From positions 1 to 64,000 of the forward strand of contig NZ_WHOB01000097.1 of assembly GCF_013141775.1 (NCBI RefSeq): 64,000 nucleotides of DNA, read 5' to 3'. A program made the translations under genes and the position numbers. The DNA is from Paenibacillus phytohabitans. Lineage in GTDB: Bacteria; Bacillota; Bacilli; Paenibacillales; Paenibacillaceae. The first letter of the stretch is position 1. The number at the start of each line of letters is the position of its first letter. A model generated the notes under the pieces. It searched no databases. It saw only the letters and a list, made by a program, of their open reading frames with translations, and was not told the DNA's origin. Shown here piece by piece: positions 18,287 to 27,326 of this stretch.

Positions 18287-19045
18287 ATGAAAATTGTAGT
18301 GGTTGGCGGCAGCGGACTTATTGGAAAGCAATTGGTGAGCCGGCTTCAGGGGCTGGGTCATGAGACTGTGGCTGCATCACCTTATCTGGGCATCAATGCT
18401 ATGACTGGTGAGGGGTTGGCAGAAGCGCTTAAAGGGGCTGATGCCGTTGTTGATGTAGCAAATTCACCTTCGTTCGCAGACGATGCTGTGCTGGAATTCT
18501 TTGCGACAACGACCCGAAATCTACTGGCTGCTGAAGCTGAAGCAGGAGTGAAGCATCATGTGGCGCTATCTGTAGTGGGGACTGACGGCTTGCTGCAGAG
18601 CGGTTATTTCCGCGGAAAAATGGCTCAGGAGGAGCTGATCCAGGCTTCCCCCATTCCTTACACCATCGTGCGTGCGACTCAGTTCTTCGACTTCGCCGAG
18701 GGCATTGCCTATACCGCTACAGAAGGGGATGTCGTCCGCCTGCCTTCAGCCTGGGTACAGCCCATAGCCTCTGAGGATGTAGCAGCTGCGCTGGTTGATT
18801 ATACCCTTGAAGCCCCAGTGAACGGGATAGCCGAGCTGGCCGGACCGGATAAGCTGCCTCTGGATGAATTCGTCCGGCAAGCGCTGAAGGCTAAGGGGGA
18901 TGTGCGTCAGGTGGTCGGCGATTCGGAGGCACGTTATTTCGGAACAGCATTGCAGGATCACTCGCTTGTTCCGGCCGGAGATCATCCGCGAATTGCGCCG
19001 ACACGGTTAACGGACTGGCTTGCAGCTTCTGTATCAGAAGCTTAA
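18287..19045 (+). CDS. NAD(P)-binding SDR/NmrA-like oxidoreductase
   Basis: 252 residues. Rossmann motif VVGGSGLIGKQL (5-16) with the GxxGxxG pattern of atypical short-chain dehydrogenases. There is no Tyr-x-x-x-Lys pair in the standard position, as in NmrA/HSCARG relatives. A strong AGGAGGAAAT site lies 8 nt upstream of the ATG. Single-gene unit with its own terminator. Substrate unknown; relatives often respond to redox stress. Confidence 0.85.
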   Translation: MKIVVVGGSGLIGKQLVSRLQGLGHETVAASPYLGINAMTGEGLAEALKGADAVVDVANSPSFADDAVLEFFATTTRNLLAAEAEAGVKHHVALSVVGTDGLLQSGYFRGKMAQEELIQASPIPYTIVRATQFFDFAEGIAYTATEGDVVRLPSAWVQPIASEDVAAALVDYTLEAPVNGIAELAGPDKLPLDEFVRQALKAKGDVRQVVGDSEARYFGTALQDHSLVPAGDHPRIAPTRLTDWLAASVSEA

Positions 19046-19058
19046 TAGATCTACAAAG

Positions 19059-19119
19059 AAACCGCCATCCTCCGGGCAAGTTTGCAAAAACTTCAGCCTG
19101 ATGGGAATGGCGGTTTTTT
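19059..19119 (+). terminator. Terminator after the NmrA-like gene
   Basis: 10 bp stem AAACCGCCAT (19059-19068) / ATGGCGGTTT (19107-19116), long loop, followed by T. Confidence 0.75.
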
Positions 19120-19169
19120 ATCTAAAGAAAGACAGGACGATATGTTATGAGGCGGGTACCAGCGGGCTT

Positions 19170-19628
19170 CTAGCGGACCTGAGTATAAACATTCCAGCTG
19201 TTCACCAAATGACCCACGGCAAACAGGAATGCAGGGATCAGGAGCAGCCAGGACTCAAGCCAGAACCCAAGCAGCATGAAGTAGATTGCCGGAAAGACGG
19301 CCATAGGAATAGGAATTCCAAGCCAAGGCGTGAATAACACGGCAAATTCTCTCGCATTCCAGTAAAAGCGGGCCCAGCATACATAATAAATCAGCAGGCA
19401 GACAGCCATCAGCACGGCAGACAGGCCAAGGGACTGCTCTGCAAGCTTACGGCCCAGGAGAATAGGCATCATGAAGCAAGTGATCTGGCCTGCCCGCTCC
19501 AAGATCGTGAAGATCAGGGGTGTAGAGGCCAAAGAATCAGGAGCATTCCGGGGCGGGAAGAAAATGAAGATCAGATTCGGAAGCAATACTAATAAGGGTA
19601 TGATGAATCCTTTAATGTGCAGACCCAT
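19170..19628 (-). CDS. Small multi-pass membrane protein, function unknown
   Basis: 152 residues with about five hydrophobic helices, e.g. GFIIPLLVLLPNLIFIFF near the N-terminus. No recognisable catalytic motif. It starts 14 nt after the flavodoxin/ferredoxin gene and is third in the padR operon, so it may be a partner or target of that system. Confidence 0.7.
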   Translation of the reverse strand: MGLHIKGFIIPLLVLLPNLIFIFFPPRNAPDSLASTPLIFTILERAGQITCFMMPILLGRKLAEQSLGLSAVLMAVCLLIYYVCWARFYWNAREFAVLFTPWLGIPIPMAVFPAIYFMLLGFWLESWLLLIPAFLFAVGHLVNSWNVYTQVR

Positions 19629-19642
19629 GTGAACTCTCCATC

Positions 19643-20419
19643 CTATAGTTCCAAAGTAGATTTATGCATTCTGGCATTGCGGAAATGAAGTTTGTCTTTG
19701 CCTGATACTACGATTGCGTTCCGCGGACAGTTTGCCGCACACTTCATACAGAAATCACATTTGTACCCATGGTATGGCAGATCATCGACGACTACTATAT
19801 TACCGGTGGGACATTGCAGAACGCATAATTCACAACTGATGCACTTGGAGGGGACTGTCCGCAATCTGAGCATCAGCCGCATCGACATCCAGGGCAGCAC
19901 GGTTCTTCTGGAGAGAACGGAGACGGCCTTCGACCCGGGATACTCTGACTTCCAGGCGGATTCACCGGCAAGTGCCTGATGGACAAAAGTCTCAGCTTTC
20001 TGATAGGCTGCGCTCAGCCGGGCCTGATCCTCCTCCGGTCTTGCTTCAGCATTCAGCATATTATTAGGCATACTGATCTCGCAGGCGGAGACAGGGATGT
20101 AGCCCTTATTCTTCAGCAGGGTATAGAGCGGCTCCAGAATATGGGCTGAGTTATTGAGCGTAGCGATCACATATACTTTGGTGCCCTGGCTCTTCGGGAG
20201 CCGCCGGAGGAATCTCCAGATGAACGGGGATACGGACTGCGAATTGACCGGGAAGGCAAGCCACAGGTCATTAACCGGACTGCTTGGCATATATCCGCTG
20301 CCGATCAGGTTCAGGGAGATGCGGATGTTATAGGTCTTAAGGGTTCTGCACACGAAGTCTACAATCGCTTTCGTATTGCCCGTACCGGAAAAGTAATACA
20401 AATCCACGGTTTTATTCAT
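19643..20419 (-). CDS. EFR1-type flavodoxin-ferredoxin fusion protein
   Basis: 258 residues. The N-terminal flavodoxin-like domain has the FMN phosphate loop SGTGNT (11-16). The C-terminus holds two 4Fe-4S clusters: Cys193/196/199/203 and Cys221/224/227/231, each followed by Pro. It is a cytosolic electron carrier of unknown partner. It overlaps the padR gene by 8 nt, so the two are translationally coupled. Confidence 0.9.
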   Translation of the reverse strand: MNKTVDLYYFSGTGNTKAIVDFVCRTLKTYNIRISLNLIGSGYMPSSPVNDLWLAFPVNSQSVSPFIWRFLRRLPKSQGTKVYVIATLNNSAHILEPLYTLLKNKGYIPVSACEISMPNNMLNAEARPEEDQARLSAAYQKAETFVHQALAGESAWKSEYPGSKAVSVLSRRTVLPWMSMRLMLRLRTVPSKCISCELCVLQCPTGNIVVVDDLPYHGYKCDFCMKCAANCPRNAIVVSGKDKLHFRNARMHKSTLEL

Positions 20420-21002
20420 TCGGCGGGTTCTCCTGTTCTGCGATTTCCTGCTCCAGCAAAGCTATGGTCTGCCCGCACCAGTCCGCATAAGACTCCCACA
20501 GCTTCTGGCCAAAGGACAGGACCATCAGAATGCGGCTGTGATTACTGTGAACATCCAGATTCTGCTTCAGCTGCGCCTCGAATTTGCCGAACAGCTGCTG
20601 CTGCCGCCGGTGGTTGATTTCAAACTCCCGGACATGCTCCAGCATGGTGGCGGATGAGGAGGAATTGGAAAAATACAGCTTAAGCAGCAGCTCGTAGCGT
20701 ACGGTTTCTTTTTCCACCGGTGTCTTAAGCCATTCCTGTAATTCGTATCTTCCGGATGCGGTTATCTGGTACTTGATGCTTTGTTTGCTGTTCTTGCCTT
20801 CCACAGAAACAGGTTCCTCACACACAGCGATCAGGCCCCCCGCAGCCAGCCGCTTCAGTTCCGGATAGATCTGGCCAAAGCTCTCACTCCAAAAAAAGGA
20901 AAGCCGGGTATCTACAATTTTTTTGATCTCATACCCAGTCAAGTTCTCTTCGTTTAATAGTCCCAGTAACACGTAACCTGTCTTGCTTCTGTTAGCAGCC
21001 AT
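20412..21002 (-). CDS. PadR family transcriptional regulator
   Basis: 196 residues from ATG 21002 (a longer frame reaches 21053 but passes through the palindrome). N-terminal winged helix with GYVLLGLL and LTGYEIKKIVD, then a C-terminal helical dimerisation domain with Gln-rich stretches. It is the first gene of a three-gene operon and is probably autoregulated through the TATATC palindrome just upstream of its start. PadR proteins sense small phenolics or drugs; the ligand here is unknown. Confidence 0.88.
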   Translation of the reverse strand: MAANRSKTGYVLLGLLNEENLTGYEIKKIVDTRLSFFWSESFGQIYPELKRLAAGGLIAVCEEPVSVEGKNSKQSIKYQITASGRYELQEWLKTPVEKETVRYELLLKLYFSNSSSSATMLEHVREFEINHRRQQQLFGKFEAQLKQNLDVHSNHSRILMVLSFGQKLWESYADWCGQTIALLEQEIAEQENPPNE

Positions 21003-21025
21003 ATGCACGCATCCAATCTGTAAGA

Positions 21026-21042
21026 TATATCTTTTAGATATA
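21026..21042. promoter_or_regulatory. Putative PadR operator palindrome
   Basis: TATATCT-TTT-AGATATA, perfect 7 bp arms, 24 bp upstream of the padR start codon. Position and symmetry suggest an autoregulatory site; unproven. Confidence 0.45.
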
Positions 21043-21116
21043 AAATACTGCAAGGATTATCTAAAGTCAAACGTTATTTTATGCCCGAATTGGAGCGATA
21101 ACCTGGAATCTGCACG

Positions 21117-21149
21117 CCAAAAAGCCGCTCCCGGTGAAGGGAACGGCTT
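21117..21149 (-). terminator. Terminator of fabV
   Basis: Minus strand: AAGCCGTTCCC (21149-21139) / GGGAGCGGCTT (21132-21122), 11 bp with one U-G pair, then five T. Confidence 0.88.
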
Positions 21150-21168
21150 CATGTATTGGGCGGAACGC

Positions 21169-22362
21169 TTATACCATATTGGGAATAGCAACAGCAGGGT
21201 CGGTCTCGGCTTCGTAATCCACGCCTTCGGTGCGGAAGCCGAACAGATGGAAGAAGTCATCCTGGTAGCCTTTAAGGTCCGCAAGTTCAGGAACATTATC
21301 CGTTTCAAGCTCGTTCCAGCGTCTCATGACCTCGATCTGCACATCCTCGCGCATCTCCCAGTCATCAATCCGGATCAGGTGGCTGCCGTCTGCTGCTGCT
21401 TCACCGCCATTATACAGGTGGTCTGCGAACAGGCGGTACATCTGCTGAATGCAGTTCTCGTGCAGTTCTTTTTCCTTCATGACTCTATAGAGTGCGGAAA
21501 TATACAGCGGCACCACAGGGATGGCGGAGCTGGACTGGGTAACCAGAGCCTTGTTCACGGAGACGAAGGCCCGTCCGCCTGTAGCAGAGAGCTGCTCGTT
21601 CAGCGAGATCGCCGTCTGTTCCAGATGGTTCTTCGCCTGGCCGATGGTTCCGTCCCGGTAGATGGGATGGGTGATCTTAGGTCCGATATAGGAATAGGCC
21701 ACGGTTGTTGCACCGTCTGCAAGCACGGCTGCTTCCTGCAGCTGATTGATCCACATGCCCCAGTCTTCTCCGCCCATAACTGCGATCGTCTGGCGGACTT
21801 CGTCATCCGTTGCCGGCTCTATAGTAACATTAGATACTTCCCCGGTGTGGAAGTTCATCGTCTTGTTCGTGTAAGCTTCCCCAACCGGCTTAATCACCGA
21901 AGAGAAGACTTCTCCTGTAACGGGATGGGTGCGGCGAGGGGAAGCTACGCTGTAGATAACGAGATCAACGGTGCCGAATTCAGCTTTGATGAGGTCGATG
22001 GTCTTGGTCTTAATGGCATCCGAGAAGGCATCGCCGACGATGCTGAATGATTTCAGGCCGAGCTTGGCCGCTTCCTGCTCAAAAGCAGCGGAATTGTACC
22101 AGCCTGCGGATGCTGTGCGGGCACCTTCAGCGGCTTTGTCGAAGAAGACGCCGATGGTGTTGGCACCTGCACCAAATGCGGCAGCAATCCGGGAAGCCAG
22201 CCCGTAGCCGGTAGAAGCGCCGATGACCAGCACGTTGGCCGGACCGGTAAGTTTCTTTTGTGCCCGTACATAGTCAATCTGTTCCTGTATTTGTCCGGCA
22301 CATCCCTCCGGGTGAGCAGTCGTGCAGATAAAGCCGCGTGTTTTTGGCTGAATAATCATCAA
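21169..22362 (-). CDS. fabV: Enoyl-ACP/enoyl-CoA reductase FabV
   Basis: 397 residues, the usual FabV length. NADH loop GASTGYG at 48-54. The catalytic pair is Tyr235-x8-Lys244, the FabV spacing that separates it from FabI (Tyr-x6-Lys). It reduces trans-2-enoyl thioesters in the last step of fatty acid elongation in the cytosol. FabV enzymes are characteristically resistant to triclosan. Single-gene unit with terminator, divergent from the ornithine-cyclodeaminase-like gene. Confidence 0.95.
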   Translation of the reverse strand: MMIIQPKTRGFICTTAHPEGCAGQIQEQIDYVRAQKKLTGPANVLVIGASTGYGLASRIAAAFGAGANTIGVFFDKAAEGARTASAGWYNSAAFEQEAAKLGLKSFSIVGDAFSDAIKTKTIDLIKAEFGTVDLVIYSVASPRRTHPVTGEVFSSVIKPVGEAYTNKTMNFHTGEVSNVTIEPATDDEVRQTIAVMGGEDWGMWINQLQEAAVLADGATTVAYSYIGPKITHPIYRDGTIGQAKNHLEQTAISLNEQLSATGGRAFVSVNKALVTQSSSAIPVVPLYISALYRVMKEKELHENCIQQMYRLFADHLYNGGEAAADGSHLIRIDDWEMREDVQIEVMRRWNELETDNVPELADLKGYQDDFFHLFGFRTEGVDYEAETDPAVAIPNMV

Positions 22363-22481
22363 GGATATCCCCTTTGTTTTAGTTTTTAACTTTTTTCGCT
22401 AATATAGAGTATAGCAAATGATGGCATAGAAAGATAAGCTTGAATCATTTTTTGATACCAGGAATCCGGGAGGGTCTATAG

Positions 22482-23456
22482 GTGCTGATAATAAACGGTA
22501 AGGAAGTTACGGAGATTCTAACGATGGAGTCCTGCATCGCTGTGATGGAAACTGTCCACGCTGATCTGTCGGAGGGGGAGGCTGTGCAGAGTCTCCGCCA
22601 GGTCCTGCCGCTGGAGGAGCGGAATGTGCTCGGATTGATGCCCGGGTATCTGCGGCGTGAAGGGATCGCTGGTGCCAAGATCATCAGCGTATTCCCCGGC
22701 AACCACGGGAGCGGCCTGCCGTCGCATCAGGGGATGGTGTCTTTGTTCGACGCCGCCACCGGCGTGCCGCTGGCCATGGTAGACGGCCAGTCGATTACAG
22801 CCATCCGCACGGCGGCAGTCAGTGCGGCGGCGACGAAGCTGCTCGCCAGGGAAGAGGCGGAGTCCCTGGCGGTTCTCGGCACCGGGGAGCAGGCCCGGAG
22901 CCATCTGGAAGCTATGCTGCAGGTGCGCGGCATTAAGCGCGCCAAAGTCTGGAGCAGAACGCCGGGCAAGGCCCGGGCGTTCGCCGATGCCATGAGCAGC
23001 CGGTGGAACGCAGAGATCACGGCAGCGCTGTCTGTGCAGGACGCGGTGACGGACGCGGACATTATTTGTACGGCAACGGCGGCGGGCGAGCCGGTGCTGC
23101 ACGGCGCCTGGGTGAAGCCAGGCGCGCATATCAATGCGATCGGCGCATGCAGGGCGCATGAACGGGAGCTGGACACGGCGCTGGTAGCCGGGGCGAGGCT
23201 CTATGTGGACCGGCTGGAGTCAGCGGTCCATGAAGCGGGAGATTATCTGATCCCGCTCAGCGAAGGGGCGATTACGGCGGACCATATTATTGGTGAAATT
23301 GGCGGGCTGCTTAAGGGGCGTATCCCCGGCAGGGGAAGCGGCAATGAGATTACGCTTTTTAAGGGACTGGGGCTTGCCGTTCAGGATCTTGCCGCAGCCT
23401 TCTATATTTATAAACAGGCGGTTGCTCTGCATAAAGGCGTGGAGATTTCATTTTAA
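22482..23456 (+). CDS. Ornithine cyclodeaminase/mu-crystallin family protein
   Basis: 324 residues, GTG start with GGGAGGG (22468-22474) 7 nt upstream. The Rossmann domain has AVLGTGEQARSH (~128-139). The N-terminus has the family substrate-binding segment KIISVFPGN (~66-74) and SHQGMVSLFD. The family comprises NAD-dependent imine reductases and amino-acid deaminases (ornithine cyclodeaminase, alanine dehydrogenase, opine/siderophore enzymes), so the exact reaction cannot be fixed. Downstream is a peptidase pair after a 450 bp repeat gap. Confidence 0.85.
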   Translation: MLIINGKEVTEILTMESCIAVMETVHADLSEGEAVQSLRQVLPLEERNVLGLMPGYLRREGIAGAKIISVFPGNHGSGLPSHQGMVSLFDAATGVPLAMVDGQSITAIRTAAVSAAATKLLAREEAESLAVLGTGEQARSHLEAMLQVRGIKRAKVWSRTPGKARAFADAMSSRWNAEITAALSVQDAVTDADIICTATAAGEPVLHGAWVKPGAHINAIGACRAHERELDTALVAGARLYVDRLESAVHEAGDYLIPLSEGAITADHIIGEIGGLLKGRIPGRGSGNEITLFKGLGLAVQDLAAAFYIYKQAVALHKGVEISF

Positions 23457-23576
23457 ATAGGTCTCGGCATTTCTTATTAAGAGTAACTAGTCCAGCATCA
23501 GATCTAATGAAGTGTGTCGATTCAACAATGCAGCAAGCGGCAATGGATGTATTCAGCTCGAAGTGAAACTTCAGTG

Positions 23577-23763
23577 ATAGTTGTATAATGTACAATTAAA
23601 AACAGAGAAAAGAGCTGATTGCCTCTTATAACTGTAATCTGTACAACTAAATCTGCCCGAATGGGTGATAACCAACTACATTGGTCAGTTTAATTGCACG
23701 AAATACAACTAAACGGATAATCAGTTGAAAATCAGACGTTTTAGTTGTATAAAGTGCAGTTAA
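23577..23763. repeat. Cluster of four ~23 bp TTTAGTTGTAT elements
   Basis: Consensus TTTAGTTGTATNNNGTGCARTTAA. Direct copies at 23577-23599 and 23739-23763; inverted copies at 23626-23651 and 23689-23713. The last two form a long inverted repeat with a 25 nt centre. It sits in the 450 bp gap between the ornithine-cyclodeaminase-like and M19 genes; no gene is seen in the gap. Confidence 0.7.
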
Positions 23764-23908
23764 GCTTAGCGTAATTGGTTACTGCAAAGCCTCAGCAAGC
23801 GATTTCTGAAATGGCAGGAGCGGCGGCAGCCGGAAGCCCAAATATTCACCGCGGGGACGAGCGAGCATCAAGTAAATAGGTAGTTTCATAGAGGAGGGGC
23901 CGGATCAA

Positions 23909-25075
23909 GTGAATTTACAGGAACGGGAAGGCTGGTATGAGTTCGGACTGAGTGCTGAACAGGAGGAGCGGGCGAAACGCCTGCATGAGGAGAATATCAA
24001 TATTGATCTGCTGTTCCAGGGGCCCTTATCCCCAAGCGCTATCCCGGAGAGCGTCTCGCTTAAGGTGAAGGAGCTGTGCGAGCCGTACAAGGATGAACCG
24101 ATGGTCTATAGCGCCATGCCGGCGCAGATCATTACCCGGCTGTCGGCCAGTGGTGAGATTGCGGAGTACAAAGAGGAATGGTACAAGTCCGGCATTACGG
24201 CGGGGAACCGTGAGCTGCACCTGAATGATACGGAGAGCATGATTACCAGTATGGGCGAGGTTCAGCTGCAGTTCGATTCCGCAGACTGGCTGGTGAAGGC
24301 ACTGACGGCGGAGGATATCCGCAGGGCTAAACGGGAGGGCAGGAAGGCAGGGATTGTAACGGCACAAGAAACGGATGCGCTGGGGAAAAATCTGGAGCTG
24401 CTCGATGCGCTGCATGGCTTTGGTCTAAGGATTCTGCAGCTAACGTACAACAACCAGAATCTGATAGGTTCCGGCTGTGCGGAGCCGGGCAATGGCGGGC
24501 TGTCCAAATACGGCCTGCGGTTTGTGGAGCGGCTGAATGCGCTGGGAATCATCACCGATACCGGACATTGCGGCAGACAGACCACCCTGGATGCCTGTGC
24601 GGCCTCAAAGGCGCCGGTTATCGCCTCGCATACCGGCGTGGAAGCTATCTACCCGCATATGCGCTGCAAAAGTGACGAGGAGATCCGCGCGATTGCTGCG
24701 ACCGGCGGTGTGATTGGTATTTTTGCGATGCCGTGGTTTGTGCATGAAGATCCGGACCATACCACCATTGAGCATGTACTGGACCATATTGAATATGTGA
24801 TCAGGCTGGTAGGCGTAGAGCATGTGGGTATCGGAACGGACTGGCCTATGAGTGACCTGGAGTGGTCACTGGTCTTTTTCAAGGAGCAGATTGCACCTAA
24901 GCTGGGGTTCGCCAAAGGGGATGGTCCCTCCACGGAAACCGTAGCAGGGCTTGAGAAATACAGTTATTTCAGCAATTTCACGCGGGGACTGGTGGCGCGC
25001 GGGTACAGTGATGAAGAGATCGCTAAGATTATGGGCGGCAACTGGCTGCGTGTGTTCGAACAAATTTGCGGATAG
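23909..25075 (+). CDS. Membrane dipeptidase-like protein (peptidase family M19)
   Basis: 388 residues, GTG start with GAGGAGGGG 9 nt upstream. TIM-barrel metallohydrolase motifs: Glu in TAQETDAL, DTGHC and IASHTG histidines, and GIGTDWP near 310. The first metal motif, His-x-Asp in classical renal dipeptidases, appears as Asn31-Ile-Asp33, so one zinc ligand may be missing. No signal peptide. It is followed after 13 nt by an S15/CocE hydrolase, suggesting joint action on peptides or amides. Confidence 0.83.
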   Translation: MNLQEREGWYEFGLSAEQEERAKRLHEENINIDLLFQGPLSPSAIPESVSLKVKELCEPYKDEPMVYSAMPAQIITRLSASGEIAEYKEEWYKSGITAGNRELHLNDTESMITSMGEVQLQFDSADWLVKALTAEDIRRAKREGRKAGIVTAQETDALGKNLELLDALHGFGLRILQLTYNNQNLIGSGCAEPGNGGLSKYGLRFVERLNALGIITDTGHCGRQTTLDACAASKAPVIASHTGVEAIYPHMRCKSDEEIRAIAATGGVIGIFAMPWFVHEDPDHTTIEHVLDHIEYVIRLVGVEHVGIGTDWPMSDLEWSLVFFKEQIAPKLGFAKGDGPSTETVAGLEKYSYFSNFTRGLVARGYSDEEIAKIMGGNWLRVFEQICG

Positions 25076-25088
25076 GGGACTTTTACAG

Positions 25089-27215
25089 ATGAATTCATAC
25101 TTACAGCAGACAAGCTTCAACTTCTATTGCTCGGGGATATATAGCGGCACTATCCGTTTCACGGACAAGGAGGTCATGCACGCCAAGGTTGACACCCGCA
25201 GACGCACACAGATGCAGGAGAATGTGCTGGATGCTGGCGCGAAATATGTTCTTCCGCTGACGCGGATCGCGGGGCAGCTTCATGTGTACACCGATGCGGA
25301 ATGGGCCGGGGACGAGGTTATCCTCAAGAACGGGGACAAATATCAGAAGCATATTACCTATCAGGCGGAGATCTCCGGTGTAGAGCGGACTTCGCAGGTA
25401 TGGGCTTACCGCGGGGGCACGGCGCTGGATATTGTAACGCTGGACGGGGAGGTGATCGCCTTTCTGACCCCTAACCGCTATGGCATTGAGCTGATCGTTA
25501 AGGCAGGATATGAGCAGCTGACCCCGCTCGCCCTCTATGCTGAACCGCTGCTGTCGCAGCCGGAATATGGTGTGAACGATCTGGGAACGTATCTTGTGCC
25601 GATGCGGGATGGCGTGAAGCTGGCTACCGATGTATTTCTTCCTGAAGGTCTTGAGCCGGGAACGAAGGTGCCAACTATCTTGGTGAGAACCTGTTACGAC
25701 CGGAATGGTAAAAAAGAAATCTTCATGCGCTGGGCGAATAAAGGCTACGCCGTGATCTCCCAGGATGTACGCGGCCGCGCGGATTCGGAAGGTGAGCTGA
25801 TCCCGTTCTACAATGAACGCGATGACGGCTACGATACCATTGACTGGATTATTGCCCAGGAATGGTCTGACGGCAAAGTTGGAATGTGGGGCGCCTCCTA
25901 CCTCGGCTATGTTGTTGTAGCAGCCGCTACCAGCGGTCACCCGAACCTGCTGGCGGTGGTGGATGAGGTTAATGTAGGTTCGCCGTTCGTGGACACCGCG
26001 CGCAAAGGAGGAACGCTCTGCTCCTGGCCGCTGCTGTCCTGGACGCTTGCGCAGTCGGTGGGGACGCGGACGGACTTTGATATTTTTGGCGGCATTACAG
26101 TGGACCCTGAAGCTGCGGTCGATGCCAGACCCATCAGGGATATTCCGCAGCAGATGATCGGCCGCACTTCGGGGCCGTGGGAGCTGTGGAGCCAGCATCC
26201 CGAGTATGACGATTTCTGGAGAAACTGTACGTTCACCGAACGCGGAGATCAGGTTAAGGTTCCGATGTATGTGATCTCCGGCTGGTATGACGGTGACAGC
26301 CCGGGGGTATCGGAGACCTGGCGGATGCTGACGGAGCATGATGTGAAGAGCCGCAAAATCCGCCTAGGTGCCTGGGAGCACGGACCGAACCGGGCGCGGG
26401 ATCTGCTGGACGTATCCTTCGGCAATGATGCAGTGGTGTACGATTATGATATATCTGTGCTGCGCTGGTTCGACCGGTTCCTGAAGGGGATTCCGAACGG
26501 AATCGACCAGGAGCCGCGTGCTTCCTATTATGTGGTGGGCGAGAACCGCTGGAGAACCTCGGAGGACTGGACACCGGCAGAAGCAAAGGTAACTCCGTTC
26601 TATCTGGGCGGAGACGGCCGGGCGAATTCATCACTGGGCGATGGACGGCTGGTTATGGAGCCGGAGGAACATTCAGCAGCAGACACTTACATCTATAATC
26701 CGGCTGACCCGGTTGCCGACAGCGGCGAGCGGGAGCCGGAGAATATGCGGAAGCATGAGCTGCGCAGCGATATCGTTGTCTATACCAGTGAGCCGCTGGC
26801 GGAGAAGCTGACCATTGCCGGTGAGCTGTCTGCGGTCATCTATGCGGCAAGCTCGGGTCTGGATACGGACTGGGTCGTGACGCTGAGTGATGTGAATGAA
26901 CAAGGAGATTCCATCCGCCTGTCCAATTACATCGTGCGGGCGAAATACCGGCACGGGCTGGAACAGCCGCAGCTGCTGGTGCCGGGGCAGGTGGAGCGGT
27001 ACGATATTTTCCTGCAGAACATCGCCCACTCGTTTGCCGCGGGACACCGGGTCCGCTTCACCGTCACTTCTTCCAGCAAATTCGTGGCCTTTCCTAACAC
27101 AAACACCGGAAACAATCCGTATGAAGATACGGAAGCGGTCATTGTGCAGCAGACGATCTGCCATAACCAGGAGTATCCGAGCCATATTAAGCTGCCAGTG
27201 GTGCCGAATTTCTAA
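25089..27215 (+). CDS. CocE/NonD (X-Pro dipeptidyl-peptidase S15) family hydrolase
   Basis: 708 residues from ATG 25089 (AGGGG site about 9-10 nt upstream; the longer frame overlaps the M19 gene). An unusual ~165-residue N-terminal beta domain precedes the alpha/beta-hydrolase core starting at VPMRDGVKLATDVFLP. Nucleophile Ser270 in GASYLG, Asp401 in WYDGD, His431 in EHGPN. The C-terminal jelly-roll domain (~540-700) is typical of S15. It cleaves peptides after Xaa-Pro or small esters/amides; which one is not resolved. Cytosolic by sequence. Confidence 0.88.
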   Translation: MNSYLQQTSFNFYCSGIYSGTIRFTDKEVMHAKVDTRRRTQMQENVLDAGAKYVLPLTRIAGQLHVYTDAEWAGDEVILKNGDKYQKHITYQAEISGVERTSQVWAYRGGTALDIVTLDGEVIAFLTPNRYGIELIVKAGYEQLTPLALYAEPLLSQPEYGVNDLGTYLVPMRDGVKLATDVFLPEGLEPGTKVPTILVRTCYDRNGKKEIFMRWANKGYAVISQDVRGRADSEGELIPFYNERDDGYDTIDWIIAQEWSDGKVGMWGASYLGYVVVAAATSGHPNLLAVVDEVNVGSPFVDTARKGGTLCSWPLLSWTLAQSVGTRTDFDIFGGITVDPEAAVDARPIRDIPQQMIGRTSGPWELWSQHPEYDDFWRNCTFTERGDQVKVPMYVISGWYDGDSPGVSETWRMLTEHDVKSRKIRLGAWEHGPNRARDLLDVSFGNDAVVYDYDISVLRWFDRFLKGIPNGIDQEPRASYYVVGENRWRTSEDWTPAEAKVTPFYLGGDGRANSSLGDGRLVMEPEEHSAADTYIYNPADPVADSGEREPENMRKHELRSDIVVYTSEPLAEKLTIAGELSAVIYAASSGLDTDWVVTLSDVNEQGDSIRLSNYIVRAKYRHGLEQPQLLVPGQVERYDIFLQNIAHSFAAGHRVRFTVTSSSKFVAFPNTNTGNNPYEDTEAVIVQQTICHNQEYPSHIKLPVVPNF

Positions 27216-27326
27216 TGAATATCTGAGCCGGTCATTTGCAACTTTTTCCAATTGGGATCGTCCATGAATGTGAAAGGGCATCTGGTACATAGCCTTGCCG
27301 CTTCGGATGAACTCAAGGAGGGAGCT

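Noticed and set aside
20983..22050. 355-residue ORF antisense to fabV
   Set aside because: Reverse-frame artefact over a well-supported gene.
25101..26339. 412-residue ORF antisense to the S15 hydrolase
   Set aside because: Composition rich in Arg/His/Ile from reverse codons; sense strand has an intact catalytic triad.
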